Source: Mycobacterium sp. (GTDB lineage: Bacteria; Actinomycetota; Actinomycetes; Mycobacteriales; Mycobacteriaceae). Taken from it: a stretch of DNA of 64,000 bases. A program made the position numbers and the translations under genes. Position 1 is the first letter of the stretch. The number at the start of each line of letters is the position of its first letter. The stretch spans positions 1 to 64,000 of the forward strand of contig JAGYKK010000015.1 of the NCBI GenBank assembly GCA_018401645.1. Reading direction: 5' to 3'. Under the pieces are notes generated by a model. That model worked only from the letters and a program-made list of their open reading frames with translations. It was not told where the DNA came from and made no database searches. Shown one piece after another: positions 31,793 to 42,982 of this stretch.

Positions 31793-32112
31793 GCCTTGAT
31801 GTCCTTGCCGTTGCGCTTGGAGATTCGGACGCGCTTACCGGTCTCGGCGTCTTCGCGATAGCCGATCCGCGTGGCCTTACCGTCGGAGTCGACCACCATG
31901 ACGTTGGAGACGTGGATCGGCGCCTCCTGAGTGACAATCCCCCCGGAGGACGCGCCACGCTCGTTCGCCGAGTTGGCGGTGTGCTTCTTGACGGCGTTGA
32001 CGCCCTCGACCAGGATCCGTTCGCGGTCCGGGTAGGCCTTGAGCACTTTGCCCTTGGCCCCCTTGTCCTTACCGGCGATGACCAGCACGGTATCGCCCTT
32101 GTGAACCTTCAT
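31789..32112 (-). CDS. rplX: 50S ribosomal protein L24
   Basis: 107 residues, [20 protein letters not shown], a KOW-domain assembly initiator of the large subunit. It starts directly next to the rplN stop. Confidence 0.97.
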   Translation of the reverse strand: MKVHKGDTVLVIAGKDKGAKGKVLKAYPDRERILVEGVNAVKKHTANSANERGASSGGIVTQEAPIHVSNVMVVDSDGKATRIGYREDAETGKRVRISKRNGKDIKA

Positions 32113-32481
<369 letters not shown>

Positions 32482-32667
32482 CAGAACTTCCTTACGTCTG
32501 GCACGCGAAAAGCCCCTGCGCAAGCAGGAGTCATACCGTCGTGCATGGTCGTCGTCGCCGCAGGGCACGCAGGGCCAAACCGAAAGCCGGCCGAGGTCTG
32601 CCCGAGGCAACCCCCAAATACTAGGCGAGAAGGCATCATCAGGCCAAATCCGGCCTGCGGTCCCTGG

Positions 32668-32727
32668 CCGAGCAGACACAAACTCGCACTCAGAGGGGCC
32701 AATTCATGCGAGTTTGTGTCTGCTCGG
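32668..32727. repeat. Perfect 21-bp inverted repeat in the FGE-rplN gap
   Basis: The arms at 32668-32688 and 32707-32727 are exact reverse complements separated by 18 bases. Arm core: GCAGACACAAACTCGCA. It lies between the FGE stop and the rplN leader. It is followed by a short direct repeat of ATTGCTGAGCG (about 32737 and 32753). The composition and symmetry recall the GTCTGCTCG-type palindromes scattered between mycobacterial genes. It could act as a transcription terminator or RNA stabiliser. Confidence 0.8.
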
Positions 32728-32767
32728 CGAGGGGCGATTGCTGAGCGGGGGCAATTGCTGAGCGCCG

Positions 32768-33670
32768 TCAGCCCAGGTCAGCGAGGCAGCGAAAGCCGAT
32801 GTGGGTGCTGGAGCTGTCCTGGGACTGCGGGGAACGCGCGGCCGGACGGTAGCGGTGGCAGTACTCCGGCGCGCACAGATGCGAGCCGCCCTTGAGCACC
32901 TGGGTGACGGTGGGGTCCGGCTCAGCCGGAATGGGGCAGCAGGAACTCGGCGGCGCATCCATGACGTGGCCGCGTTCGGAGTACAGCGTCGTCGTCCACT
33001 CCCACACGTTGCCGATCATGTCGAACAGACCGAAGTCATTCGGTGGGAAGGTCCCCACCGGAGAACTGCCGACCCAGCGCGAGGTGCCAACTCCCTGGGC
33101 ACCGTCGTTGCGGTACGGGAAGTTGCCCTGCCAGGTGTTGGCCATCAGCCTGCCGTCCACCATCGGCTCGTCGCCCCAGGCGTAGGCGGTGACGGACCCG
33201 GCGCCGGCGGCGTACTCCCACTCGGCCTCCGTCGGCAATCGCCGGCCAGCCCAAGTCGCATAGGCCGCGGCGTCGGGGTAGGCGATCTGCACGACGGGGT
33301 GATCCTCGCGCCCGGCGACGTCGCTGCCCGCACCGTAAGGCCGGCGCCAGTACGCACCCGGTGCCCAGTCCCACCACTGCCGCCAGTCGCTGAGGTTCAC
33401 CGGACCGGGGGTGGGCCGGAAGATCAGTGCCCCGGGCAGCAGATCCTGCGGTGCCACACCGGGATACAGCGCTGGATCCAGCGGCCGTTCTGCGACGGTG
33501 ACGTAACCGGTGTCATCGACGAACTCCGCGAACGCCGCGTTGGTCACCGGATAACGTTCGATCGCGAAGGGCGCCACCGTAACCAGATGGATCGGCGCTT
33601 CTTCGGGATAGAAGCTCGTCGAACCCATCGCGAATTCCCCGCCGGGTAACTCCACCAACTCGGTCGGCAT
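32768..33670 (-). CDS. Formylglycine-generating enzyme (sulfatase activator)
   Basis: 300 residues, SUMF1/FGE family, about the length of M. tuberculosis Rv0712. It oxidises the active-site cysteine of sulfatases to formylglycine. MVELPGGEF-type start (MPTELVELPGGEFAMGSTSF), RRLPTEAEWEYAAGAG, IGNVWEWTTTLY, and the two catalytic cysteines in GGSHLCAPEYCHRYRPAAR are all present. It is two bases downstream of atsA, its evident client. Both lie on the ribosomal-gene strand between rpsQ and rplN. Confidence 0.95.
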   Translation of the reverse strand: MPTELVELPGGEFAMGSTSFYPEEAPIHLVTVAPFAIERYPVTNAAFAEFVDDTGYVTVAERPLDPALYPGVAPQDLLPGALIFRPTPGPVNLSDWRQWWDWAPGAYWRRPYGAGSDVAGREDHPVVQIAYPDAAAYATWAGRRLPTEAEWEYAAGAGSVTAYAWGDEPMVDGRLMANTWQGNFPYRNDGAQGVGTSRWVGSSPVGTFPPNDFGLFDMIGNVWEWTTTLYSERGHVMDAPPSSCCPIPAEPDPTVTQVLKGGSHLCAPEYCHRYRPAARSPQSQDSSSTHIGFRCLADLG

Positions 33671-33672
33671 GC

Positions 33673-36036
33673 TCAGTCCTTTGCGAATGCGACGGCCAGT
33701 TGTCGCTCGGCATCGGCGTAGGGCTCCCCTGAGACATCGACGACGACGCGCGAGATGGTCCCGCCGGTGAACACGAACGGCGCCTGATAGGACTGCGAGA
33801 CCGGCTGGCCGAGGTTGCGACCCACACTGACCCCGCCACCGGCCAGGCCGAAGATGAAGGGGTGCGCCTGCACGCCGGCCAGGGTGGCCACCGCGACGCC
33901 GTCGACGTACAGCGTCGCATCGCCCACCGGAATGAAACTGCCCTCCACCGTCCCGGTTCGCGCATAACCCACGCCGAGAATGTGTTCACCCAGTGGCACC
34001 GGGTCCGGTGCGGACACCTTCTGTTCGGACTCGCCAAAGAAGTTGTAGACGAAGTGCAGTCGCCCGTCGGCGACAAACAATGTGTAGCCGCCGTGTCCGG
34101 CGCCCTGTTTGAGCAGCACGCCCTCAACGTCTGCGCTGTCCACCGTGACCTCGGCGAGCACCGAGAAGGATCGGCCCGCGATGTTCACGCAGGCACCGAG
34201 GGGCACCGCGGCGGTGTGCGGATAGTAGACGTAGCTGGAGCGATCCCCGGCCAGCGACGGCCGCTGACGGCCGAGGATCTCCAGCATGTTGAAGTCGGCC
34301 AGGGGTAGCCCGTTGTACTTGTCAGCCTCGGCGAACCACAGCTTCTGCATCTCCTCGAGCTTCTCGGGTTGCTCGGCGGCGAGGTCGTGACATTGGCTGC
34401 GGTCAGAACCGATGTGGAACAGCTCCCAGCGATCTTTGTCGAAGTGACCCCAACCCGAGGGCGCCGCGGCATGGACGGTGTTCGCATACCAGCCGTTGTG
34501 CCAGATTCCCCGCGTGCCGAGCATGGAGTAAAACTGAGTTTCCTTACCTGTTTTCGCGGCCGGATCATCCAGTGCCGCTTTGAAACTCACGCCTTCCAGG
34601 GGGCGTTGCACGACACCCTTGACCGTCTTGGGCGCGGTGATGCCCAGGAGTTCATAAACGGTCGGGGTGATGTCGGCGACGTTGACGTAGTTGTCGCGGA
34701 ACTGCCCGCGTGCGCGAATTCCGTTGGGCCAGCTGATGATCGCCGTGTCGGCGATCCCGCCCTCGTGCGAGGCGTAGCGCTTATAGAGCTTGTAGGGCGT
34801 GTTGAACGCCATCGCCCAGCCGATCGGATAGTGGTTGTAGGTCGTCGGGCCGCCGAGTTCGTCGTAGCAACGCATGCTGTCTTCGACGGTGTCGATGAGA
34901 CCGTTGAAGAATTTCACTTCGTTGACTGAGCCGTTGGGTCCACCCTCACCGCTGGCGCCGTTGTCGGAGATCACCACGATGATGGTGTTGTCCAGTTGCC
35001 CGGACTCCTGCAGATAATCCAGTACCCGTCCGATCTGGGCGTCGGTGTAGGACAGGAACCCGGCGAACACCTCGGCCATCCGGGCGAACAGTCGCTTCTC
35101 CTCATCGGACAGCGAATCCCAGGGCCGCACCGTGTCCTGGGCAGGCCACGGTTGGCCGTCCGGACCCGTGACATCGGCGTAGGGATTCATCGCCGACAGT
35201 TCGGTGTCGGACGGCACCACGCCCAGCCGTTTCTGGTTGGCCAGCACGATGTCGCGATACGCCTCGTAGCCCATGTCGAAGCGGCCCGCGTATTTGTCGG
35301 CCCACTCCTTGAACACGTGATGGGGCGCATGCCCGGCGCCGGGGCACAGGTAGGAGAACCACGGCTTGTCCGGCGCGACGACCTTGGCGTCGCGGATGAA
35401 CTCGATGGTCTTGTCGGCGAGGTCGGCGGAGAGGTGATAGCCCTGTTCGGGAGTCGCGGGTGCCTCGATGGGGTGGTTGTCGTAAACCAGTTCCGGGTAC
35501 CACTGGTCGGTCTCCCCGCCCAGGAATCCGTAGAACCGCTCGAATCCCCGCGACAGCGGCCAGTGCCGCTTGGTGGCGGCCAGGTTGGACTCCTCCAGTG
35601 GCGTCATGTGCCATTTGCCCGTGCAGTAGGTGTTGTACCCACGCTCGGCGAGAACCTCCGAGATCAGCGCGGTGTCCTCGGGGATGCGACCACTGATGCC
35701 GGGAAATCCCTCGGTGAACTCCTCAACGATCGCCATGCCCACCGACGTCGCGTTGCGGCCGGTCAGCAGCGAAGCGCGGGTCGGCGAGCACAGTGCGGTG
35801 GTGTGGAACTGGGTGAGACGCACGCCCTGTTCAGCGATGCGCGTCATGGCCGGCATGTCGACCAGTCCACCGAAGCAGTCCCAGGTCGCGATCCCGACGT
35901 CGTCCCAGACCACATAGAGCACGTTGGGTGCACCGGCCGGCGCGGTCGGCGCCTCGAACGGAGCCCAGTCGGCCGTCGAGTCGCGGATGTCGAGGGTGAT
36001 TTTACCTTTGAAAGGGATGGCCACGGATATGGACAT
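33673..36036 (-). CDS. atsA: Type I arylsulfatase
   Basis: 787 residues, the length of M. tuberculosis AtsA (Rv0711). Sulfatase metal-binding start APNVLYVVWDDVGIATWDCF; modified-cysteine motif CSPTR within TTALCSPTRASLLTGRN, which needs the adjacent FGE; CTGKWHMTPLEESN and VISDNGASGEGG complete the active site. A C-terminal beta-rich domain (about 560-780) follows. No signal peptide is visible, so it is probably cytoplasmic. The natural sulfate ester is unknown. It begins 13 bases after the rpsQ stop and may be read through from the S10 operon. Confidence 0.95.
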   Translation of the reverse strand: MSISVAIPFKGKITLDIRDSTADWAPFEAPTAPAGAPNVLYVVWDDVGIATWDCFGGLVDMPAMTRIAEQGVRLTQFHTTALCSPTRASLLTGRNATSVGMAIVEEFTEGFPGISGRIPEDTALISEVLAERGYNTYCTGKWHMTPLEESNLAATKRHWPLSRGFERFYGFLGGETDQWYPELVYDNHPIEAPATPEQGYHLSADLADKTIEFIRDAKVVAPDKPWFSYLCPGAGHAPHHVFKEWADKYAGRFDMGYEAYRDIVLANQKRLGVVPSDTELSAMNPYADVTGPDGQPWPAQDTVRPWDSLSDEEKRLFARMAEVFAGFLSYTDAQIGRVLDYLQESGQLDNTIIVVISDNGASGEGGPNGSVNEVKFFNGLIDTVEDSMRCYDELGGPTTYNHYPIGWAMAFNTPYKLYKRYASHEGGIADTAIISWPNGIRARGQFRDNYVNVADITPTVYELLGITAPKTVKGVVQRPLEGVSFKAALDDPAAKTGKETQFYSMLGTRGIWHNGWYANTVHAAAPSGWGHFDKDRWELFHIGSDRSQCHDLAAEQPEKLEEMQKLWFAEADKYNGLPLADFNMLEILGRQRPSLAGDRSSYVYYPHTAAVPLGACVNIAGRSFSVLAEVTVDSADVEGVLLKQGAGHGGYTLFVADGRLHFVYNFFGESEQKVSAPDPVPLGEHILGVGYARTGTVEGSFIPVGDATLYVDGVAVATLAGVQAHPFIFGLAGGGVSVGRNLGQPVSQSYQAPFVFTGGTISRVVVDVSGEPYADAERQLAVAFAKD

Positions 36037-36049
36037 TACCCGCGTGGTG

Positions 36050-36358
36050 TTACTTGGCCTTTTCGAGGATCTCCACGAGGCGCCAGCGTTTGGTTGCCGA
36101 CAGCGGCCGGGTCTCCATCAGCGAGACGCGGTCGCCGATGCCGGCGATCCCGTCCTCATCATGCGCCTTGACCTTTGACGTGGTGCGGATGATCTTGCCG
36201 TACTTCGGGTGCTGGACCCGCGACTCGAGCTCGACGACAATCGTCTTCTGCATCTTGTCGCTGACCACATAGCCGATGGCGGTCTTGCGGCGGCCACGCG
36301 GCTTCTCCGTACGCGCAGTGTGCTCGGGGCCGGGCCCCGGGTTCTTGGTCGCTACCAT
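36050..36358 (-). CDS. rpsQ: 30S ribosomal protein S17
   Basis: 102 residues with a short Pro/Gly-rich N-terminal extension. The S17 core is [20 protein letters not shown] with [20 protein letters not shown]. It abuts rpmC and is the last gene of the S10 series. Confidence 0.96.
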   Translation of the reverse strand: MVATKNPGPGPEHTARTEKPRGRRKTAIGYVVSDKMQKTIVVELESRVQHPKYGKIIRTTSKVKAHDEDGIAGIGDRVSLMETRPLSATKRWRLVEILEKAK

Positions 36359-36592
36359 TTACGAATCCTCACCGTTGGGCCCGGAAGCCAAACCCAACTC
36401 ACGTTCCCGAAGCACCGTGTAGGTGCGCGCGATCTCCTGACGGACGGTGCGCAGCCGATGGTTGTTGGTCAATTGTCCGGTGGCCGTCTGGAAGCGAAGG
36501 TTGAACAACTCCTCCTTGGACTCCCGCAGCTTGGTGATCAATTCCTCGTCGGTCAATTCGCGCAGATCTCCCGCGCCGACACCTACAGCCAT
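36359..36592 (-). CDS. rpmC: 50S ribosomal protein L29
   Basis: 77 residues from ATG 36592, [20 protein letters not shown] with [12 protein letters not shown]. It lies near the exit tunnel and binds trigger factor and SRP. The start shares one base with the rplP stop. Confidence 0.96.
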   Translation of the reverse strand: MAVGVGAGDLRELTDEELITKLRESKEELFNLRFQTATGQLTNNHRLRTVRQEIARTYTVLRERELGLASGPNGEDS

Positions 36593-37008
36593 CAGAAGTG
36601 CTCCTCTCGCGTCACGATGCGGGCCTTGATCGGCAGCTTGTGGATCGCGCGGGTCAGTGCGTCGCGCGCGATCTTCTCGTCGGGAAAACTCAACTCGAAG
36701 AGCACCCGACCGGGCTTGACGTTGGCGACCCACCACTCCGGTGAACCCTTGCCCGAACCCATGCGGGTTTCGGCCGGCTTCTTGGTCAACGGACGGTCCG
36801 GGAAGATGTTGATCCATACTTTGCCGCCGCGCTTGATGTGGCGGTTGATGGCGATACGCGCGGATTCGATCTGCCGGTTGGTGATGTAGGCGTGCTCCAG
36901 AGCCTGGATGCCATAGTCACCGAAGGTCACCGATGTGCCGCCGCTGGCGATACCACGCTGACGCGGGTGGTGCTGCTTGCGGTGCTTGACCTTGCGGGGA
37001 ATCAACAT
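36592..37008 (-). CDS. rplP: 50S ribosomal protein L16
   Basis: 138 residues, [20 protein letters not shown], with [20 protein letters not shown]. It supports the A-site tRNA and peptidyl transferase region. Three bases separate it from the corrected rpsC stop. Confidence 0.97.
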   Translation of the reverse strand: MLIPRKVKHRKQHHPRQRGIASGGTSVTFGDYGIQALEHAYITNRQIESARIAINRHIKRGGKVWINIFPDRPLTKKPAETRMGSGKGSPEWWVANVKPGRVLFELSFPDEKIARDALTRAIHKLPIKARIVTREEHF

Positions 37009-37011
37009 GAT

Positions 37012-38450
<1,439 letters not shown>

Positions 38451-38454
<4 letters not shown>

Positions 38455-38732
38455 CGCCGCTTCGCCTTCCGGTCATCCTTGATGTGACCCTTGAACGTCC
38501 GCGTGGGCGCGAACTCGCCCAACTTGTGTCCGACCATCGACTCGGTGACGAACACCGGTACATGCTTGCGACCGTCGTGGACGGCGAAGGTGTGACCGAT
38601 GAAGTCCGGGATGATGGTCGAGCGACGCGACCAGGTCTTGATGACCTGCTTGCTGTTCTTGTCGTTCGCGACATCGACCTTCTTGAGCAGATGGTCGTCG
38701 ACGAACGGACCTTTTTTCAGGCTGCGTGGCAT
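38451..38732 (-). CDS. rpsS: 30S ribosomal protein S19
   Basis: 93 residues, [20 protein letters not shown], with [20 protein letters not shown] and the end [12 protein letters not shown]. It contacts S13 in the subunit head. Confidence 0.97.
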
Positions 38733-38746
38733 GGTCTCTACTCCTG

Positions 38747-39586
38747 CTAGCGCTTGTTCTTGCCGGTGCGCCGGCGTCGGACGATGAGTTTGTCGCTGGG
38801 CTTGTTGGGTTTACGGGTACGGCCCTCAGGCTTGCCCCACGGGCTCACCGGGTGACGGCCGCCGGAGGTTTTGCCCTCGCCACCACCGTGCGGGTGGTCG
38901 ACCGGGTTCATCACGACACCACGGACGGTCGGGCGCTTGCCCTTCCACCGCATCCGGCCGGCTTTGCCCCAGTTGATGTTCGCCTGCTCGGCGTTACCGA
39001 CCTCGCCGACGCTGGCGCGGCAGCGCACGTCCACGCGGCGGATCTCCCCGGAGGGCATCCGCAACGAGGCGTAGGCGCCCTCCTTGCCAAGCAGCTGGAT
39101 GCTCGACCCGGCCGAACGGGCCAACTTGGCCCCGCCACCGGGGCGCAACTCCACGGCGTGAATCACGGTGCCGGAGGGGATATTACGCAGTGGCAGGTTG
39201 TTGCCCGGCTTGATGTCGGCGTTGGGACCGGACTCGATGGTATCGCCCTGCGAAAGACCCTGCGGCGCGATGATGTAGCGCTTCTCGCCGTCCAGGTAGT
39301 GCAGCAAAGCGATATTCGCGGTGCGGTTCGGGTCGTACTCGATATGAGCGACCCTGGCGTTCACGCCGTCCTTGTCATGACGACGGAAGTCGATCAGGCG
39401 ATAGGCCCGCTTGTGGCCACCACCCTTGTGCCGGGTGGTGATACGGCCGTGTGCGTTACGACCGCCGGTGCTGTGCAACGGGCGGATCAGTGACTTCTCC
39501 GGAGTCGAGCGGGTGATCTCGGCGAAGTCGGAGACGCTGGAGCCACGGCGACCCGGCGTCGTCGGCTTGTACTTGCGAATTCCCAT
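38747..39586 (-). CDS. rplB: 50S ribosomal protein L2
   Basis: 279 residues, [20 protein letters not shown]. The conserved [20 protein letters not shown] loop carries the histidine near the peptidyl transferase centre. It lies between rplW and rpsS. Confidence 0.97.
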   Translation of the reverse strand: MGIRKYKPTTPGRRGSSVSDFAEITRSTPEKSLIRPLHSTGGRNAHGRITTRHKGGGHKRAYRLIDFRRHDKDGVNARVAHIEYDPNRTANIALLHYLDGEKRYIIAPQGLSQGDTIESGPNADIKPGNNLPLRNIPSGTVIHAVELRPGGGAKLARSAGSSIQLLGKEGAYASLRMPSGEIRRVDVRCRASVGEVGNAEQANINWGKAGRMRWKGKRPTVRGVVMNPVDHPHGGGEGKTSGGRHPVSPWGKPEGRTRKPNKPSDKLIVRRRRTGKNKR

Positions 39587-39613
39587 AGCTATGTCCTCAA
39601 GCTTTCCGCCGGC

Positions 39614-39916
39614 CTAGGCCGGTGCTCCGAAGATGTCGATCGGCTTGCTACCGGCGGCCAGGGTCACGATGGCGCGTTTGGTGTCTTTGCGCTTCCCGAA
39701 ACCGGACCGGGTGCGCTTGCGCTTGCCCTGGCGGTTGGCGGTGTTCACCGAATCGACCTTCACCGAGAAGATCTTCTCGATCGCGATCTTGATCTGCGTC
39801 TTGTTCGAGTCCGGCGCCACGATGAACGTGTAGACGTTGTTCTCGATCAGCCCGTAGGACTTTTCAGAAATCACCGGCGCCAAAATGATGTCGCGGGGGT
39901 CGGTCACGGTCGCCAT
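39614..39916 (-). CDS. rplW: 50S ribosomal protein L23
   Basis: 100 residues, [20 protein letters not shown], and the basic loop [20 protein letters not shown]. It sits at the exit tunnel and docks chaperones and SRP. The start shares a base with the rplD stop. Confidence 0.97.
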   Translation of the reverse strand: MATVTDPRDIILAPVISEKSYGLIENNVYTFIVAPDSNKTQIKIAIEKIFSVKVDSVNTANRQGKRKRTRSGFGKRKDTKRAIVTLAAGSKPIDIFGAPA

Positions 39917-40590
39917 CAGGTGAGAACCTCCTGGTTCTGGTCCGCGTCATCGTTGCTGTCCCGGGTGTGATGCGCGATGTAGGAGTTCAGCGCCTCGACA
40001 CTGAACACCACGTCGTCGGCGTTGAGCACGTCGTAGGTGTTGAGTTGGTCCGGTGCGATCACGTGCACGCCCGGCAGGTTGCGCGCGCTGAGCGCACCGA
40101 CCTGATCGCTGCGGCCGATGACCAGCAGGACCTTCTTGCGTTCGGTCAGAGCGCCCAGAAACGCCTTTGCGCTCTTAGTCGACGGAGCCTGACCGGTAAC
40201 CAATTCGGTCACCGCGTGGATCCGGTCGTTGCGGGCCCGATCGCTCAGCGCGCCGCGCAGAGCGGCGGCGATCATCTTCTTCGGGGTGCGCTGGCTGTAA
40301 TCGCGCGGCTTCGGACCATGCACGACGCCGCCGCCTCGGTACTGCGGAGCACGCGTCGATCCCTGCCGCGCCCGACCGGTGCCCTTCTGGCGGTACGGCT
40401 TACGACCGCCACCGGAGACTTCACCGCGACGCTTCGTGGAGTGGGTGCCCTGTCGGGCCGAGGCCAGTTGCGCCGTGACCACCTGATGCATAAGGGCGAT
40501 GTTGGCCTCGGTGTCGAACAGTTCGGCGGGCAGTTCGACGCTGCCGCTTTTTCCGCCCTCGGGGGTGTGAACGTCAATCTTCAAAGCCAT
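39916..40590 (-). CDS. rplD: 50S ribosomal protein L4
   Basis: 224 residues, [20 protein letters not shown]. The extended loop [20 protein letters not shown] reaches the exit tunnel. In other bacteria L4 autoregulates the S10 operon. Confidence 0.97.
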   Translation of the reverse strand: MALKIDVHTPEGGKSGSVELPAELFDTEANIALMHQVVTAQLASARQGTHSTKRRGEVSGGGRKPYRQKGTGRARQGSTRAPQYRGGGVVHGPKPRDYSQRTPKKMIAAALRGALSDRARNDRIHAVTELVTGQAPSTKSAKAFLGALTERKKVLLVIGRSDQVGALSARNLPGVHVIAPDQLNTYDVLNADDVVFSVEALNSYIAHHTRDSNDDADQNQEVLT

Positions 40591-41245
40591 TACTTCTCAC
40601 CTCGTTTAACGGCACCGCGAACCATCACCAGACCGCCGGTGCGTCCGGGGATCGCACCCTTGATCAGCAGCACACCGTTGGCCGCATCGACCTTGTGCAC
40701 CACCAGATTCTGTGTGGTGACCCGTTCGCCACCCATCCGCCCCGACATCCGGGTGCCCTTGAAGACGCGGCCGGGGGTCGAGCAACCGCCGATGGAACCC
40801 GGCCGGCGGTGCACAGCCTGAGCGCCGTGGGAGGCGCCCTGGCCCTTGAAGCCGTGCCTTTTCATGGTGCCGGCGAAGCCCTTGCCCTTGGAGGTGCCGG
40901 TGACGTCGACGAAGTTGCCATCGGCGAAGATCTCCGCCGTCAGTTCCTGACCGACCTCGTACTCGCCGGCCGCCGCTTCGTCCTCGAGGGCGTAGAGGAC
41001 CGGCAGGGTGCGCACGCCTTCGCGCGGCGTACTGGCCGCTCACCGGCTTATTTGACCTTGCGCGGGCTGATCTCACCGTAGGCAAGCTGGACGGCGCTGT
41101 AGCCGTCGCGTTCCGGGGTGCGGATGCGAGTGACCACGTTGGGCCCGGCCTTGACGACGGTGACCGGAACGACGCGATTGTTCTCGTCGAAGACCTGAGT
41201 CATCCCCAGCTTGGTGCCGAGGATTCCCTTGTGAGTGCGTGACAT
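40590..41245 (-). CDS. rplC: 50S ribosomal protein L3, two frameshifts
   Basis: The N-terminal piece [20 protein letters not shown] ends at KVK and an in-frame TAA. The next frame gives [10 protein letters not shown] and a third frame [20 protein letters not shown] to the C-terminus with [20 protein letters not shown]. Removing one A from the AAATAAG run (minus strand) restores [12 protein letters not shown], and a second indel near 41020 restores the rest. Restored length is about 217 residues, normal for L3. Essential gene; the breaks are almost surely sequence errors. Confidence 0.94.
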
Positions 41246-41258
41246 GGCGAACTGACCC

Positions 41259-41564
41259 CTATTGGATGTTCACGTCGACGCTGGCCGGCAGATCAATGCG
41301 CATCAGCGCGTCAACCGTCTTCGGCGTCGGGTCGAGGATGTCGATGAGACGCTTGTGGGTACGCATCTCGAAGTGCTCGCGGGAGTCCTTGTACTTGTGC
41401 GGGGACCGGATCACGCAGTACACGTTTTTCTCCGTCGGCAACGGCACGGGCCCGACCACGCTGGCGCCGGTACGGGTGACCGTTTCCACGATCTTGCGCG
41501 CCGAGGCGTCAATGGCCTCGTGGTCATAGGCCTTAAGCCTGATGCGGATCTTTTGTCCCGCCAC
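41259..41564 (-). CDS. rpsJ: 30S ribosomal protein S10
   Basis: 101 residues, [20 protein letters not shown], with [20 protein letters not shown] and [20 protein letters not shown]. It is the first gene of the S10 operon and also the NusE partner of antitermination complexes. Thirteen bases before rplC. Confidence 0.97.
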
Positions 41565-41896
41565 GCTGTCCCTACCTTCACTGCTGGTGTCGCGCCCCTA
41601 ATATTTCAAGGGCGCTGGCTTCCGCCGCCGCTGTTCACCTGTCCTGGTCCACCGGGCCCCCGCGTTCGGGTGTGCACCCGCACGCAGCCTCGGGGCGCGA
41701 AAGAACCACGCTCCGAGGTGGGGACCGGACGCGCCAGTGCTGGCGCTGGTCATTCACCTTGCGCGGCACGCTCCCGGGGGTGCGAATCCTGCTCAAGGCA
41801 ACCTGACCAGTATGCCCCAGACCGGGGCCTGATCCAAATCCCCGGAAAAGACCCCCGCCGGGGCATACGGTTCCCCCACCGAAGAATGGAGCACCG
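41565..41896. other. S10 operon leader / intergenic region, no gene seen
   Basis: A 332-base gap between divergent rpsJ and the DapB-like gene. No coding frame is convincing. An inverted repeat GCGCCC...GGGCGC flanks an AT-rich core (CTAATATTTCAA) near 41593-41616, which could contain a promoter -10 region for the S10 operon. GAATGGAGCACCG before ATG 41897 supplies a ribosome-binding site for the plus-strand gene. Confidence 0.4.
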
Positions 41897-42982
41897 ATGT
41901 TGAGAGTCATTCAGTGGGCCACCGGCGGCGTCGGCCAGGCCGCGATCCAGGGCGTTATTCGCCAACCCGATCTCGAACTGGTCGGCTGCTGGGTGCACAG
42001 CGCCGATAAAGACGGCCGCGATGCCGGCGAATTAGCCGGTGAAGCTCCGATCGGGGTCGCCGCCACCACCGATATCGACGCACTGCTGGCACTGGATGCG
42101 GATTGCGTCATGTACTCCCCGCTTCTGCCGGACGAGGCCGTGGTCACCCGAATCCTGCGTTCGGGCAAGAACGTCGTCACCCCCCTCGGTTGGGTCTACC
42201 CGGACCGGCAGAGTCCCGCCGTCCAGCGGATTGAGGACGCATGTGTGGCCGGGAACGTCACGCTGCACGGCTCGGGCATCCACCCGGGCGGCATCACCGA
42301 ACGCTTCCCGCTCATGGTCTCGTCGCTGTCCTCGGCCATCACTCATGTTCGTGCTGAGGAATTCTCCGACTTGCGCACCTACAACGCCCCGATGGTGGTG
42401 CGCGAGGTGATGGGCTTCGGCCTGACGCCGGAGCAGGCGATGAACGGACCCATGGCGGTGTTGCTTGAGGCCGGATTCAAGCAGTCCGTCCGGATGGTGA
42501 CCGACCAACTCGGTTTCGACGCCGAACCGCGCATCCGGTCAACCCAGGAGGTCGCCGTCGCGGTCACCGGATCCGAGGATCTGATCGTGCCGATGGAGCC
42601 CGGCACGGTGGCGGCGCGGCGGTTCCGCTGGCAGGCCATCGTCGACGATCGGCCGGTGGTCACCGCCGCGGTCAACTGGCTGATGTGCGAGGTGGAACTG
42701 GACCCGCCCTGGACACTCGGCGAACAGGGTGAGCGATTCGAGGTGGAGATCACCGGCGACCCGGATGTGCTGCTGACCTTCAAGGGTTTGCAGCCGGAGT
42801 CGGTGGCCGAGGGGCTGATCCGCAACCCCGGCGTGGTATGCACGGCCAATCATTGTCTCAGCGCGATCCCCGACGTGTGCGCCGCCGATCCGGGTATCAA
42901 GACCTACCTGGACCTTCCACTGATCGCCGGCCGGGCCGCACCGGACCTGTCCGTCGGCCGCTCAGCGAGGAGCACGGCCTAA
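41897..42982 (+). CDS. DapB-like NAD(P)-binding dehydrogenase (Rossmann fold)
   Basis: 361 residues. Start MLRVIQWATGGVGQAAIQGV, a Rossmann motif (WATGGVGQA), then ADCVMYSPLLPDEAVVTRIL and HGSGIHPGGITERFPLMVSS. This is the mycobacterial family annotated as dihydrodipicolinate-reductase N-terminal-like or amine/diaminopentanoate dehydrogenase-like, not true DapB, which is shorter. The substrate is unknown. SD GGAG before ATG. It is convergent with the esterase (stops overlap by four bases) and lies between the S10 operon and the mycofactocin region. Confidence 0.82.
   Translation: MLRVIQWATGGVGQAAIQGVIRQPDLELVGCWVHSADKDGRDAGELAGEAPIGVAATTDIDALLALDADCVMYSPLLPDEAVVTRILRSGKNVVTPLGWVYPDRQSPAVQRIEDACVAGNVTLHGSGIHPGGITERFPLMVSSLSSAITHVRAEEFSDLRTYNAPMVVREVMGFGLTPEQAMNGPMAVLLEAGFKQSVRMVTDQLGFDAEPRIRSTQEVAVAVTGSEDLIVPMEPGTVAARRFRWQAIVDDRPVVTAAVNWLMCEVELDPPWTLGEQGERFEVEITGDPDVLLTFKGLQPESVAEGLIRNPGVVCTANHCLSAIPDVCAADPGIKTYLDLPLIAGRAAPDLSVGRSARSTA

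Noticed and set aside
34996-36171. 391-codon open frame on the plus strand opposite atsA
   Set aside because: Antisense shadow of a GC-rich gene; atsA on the minus strand is full length with complete catalytic motifs.
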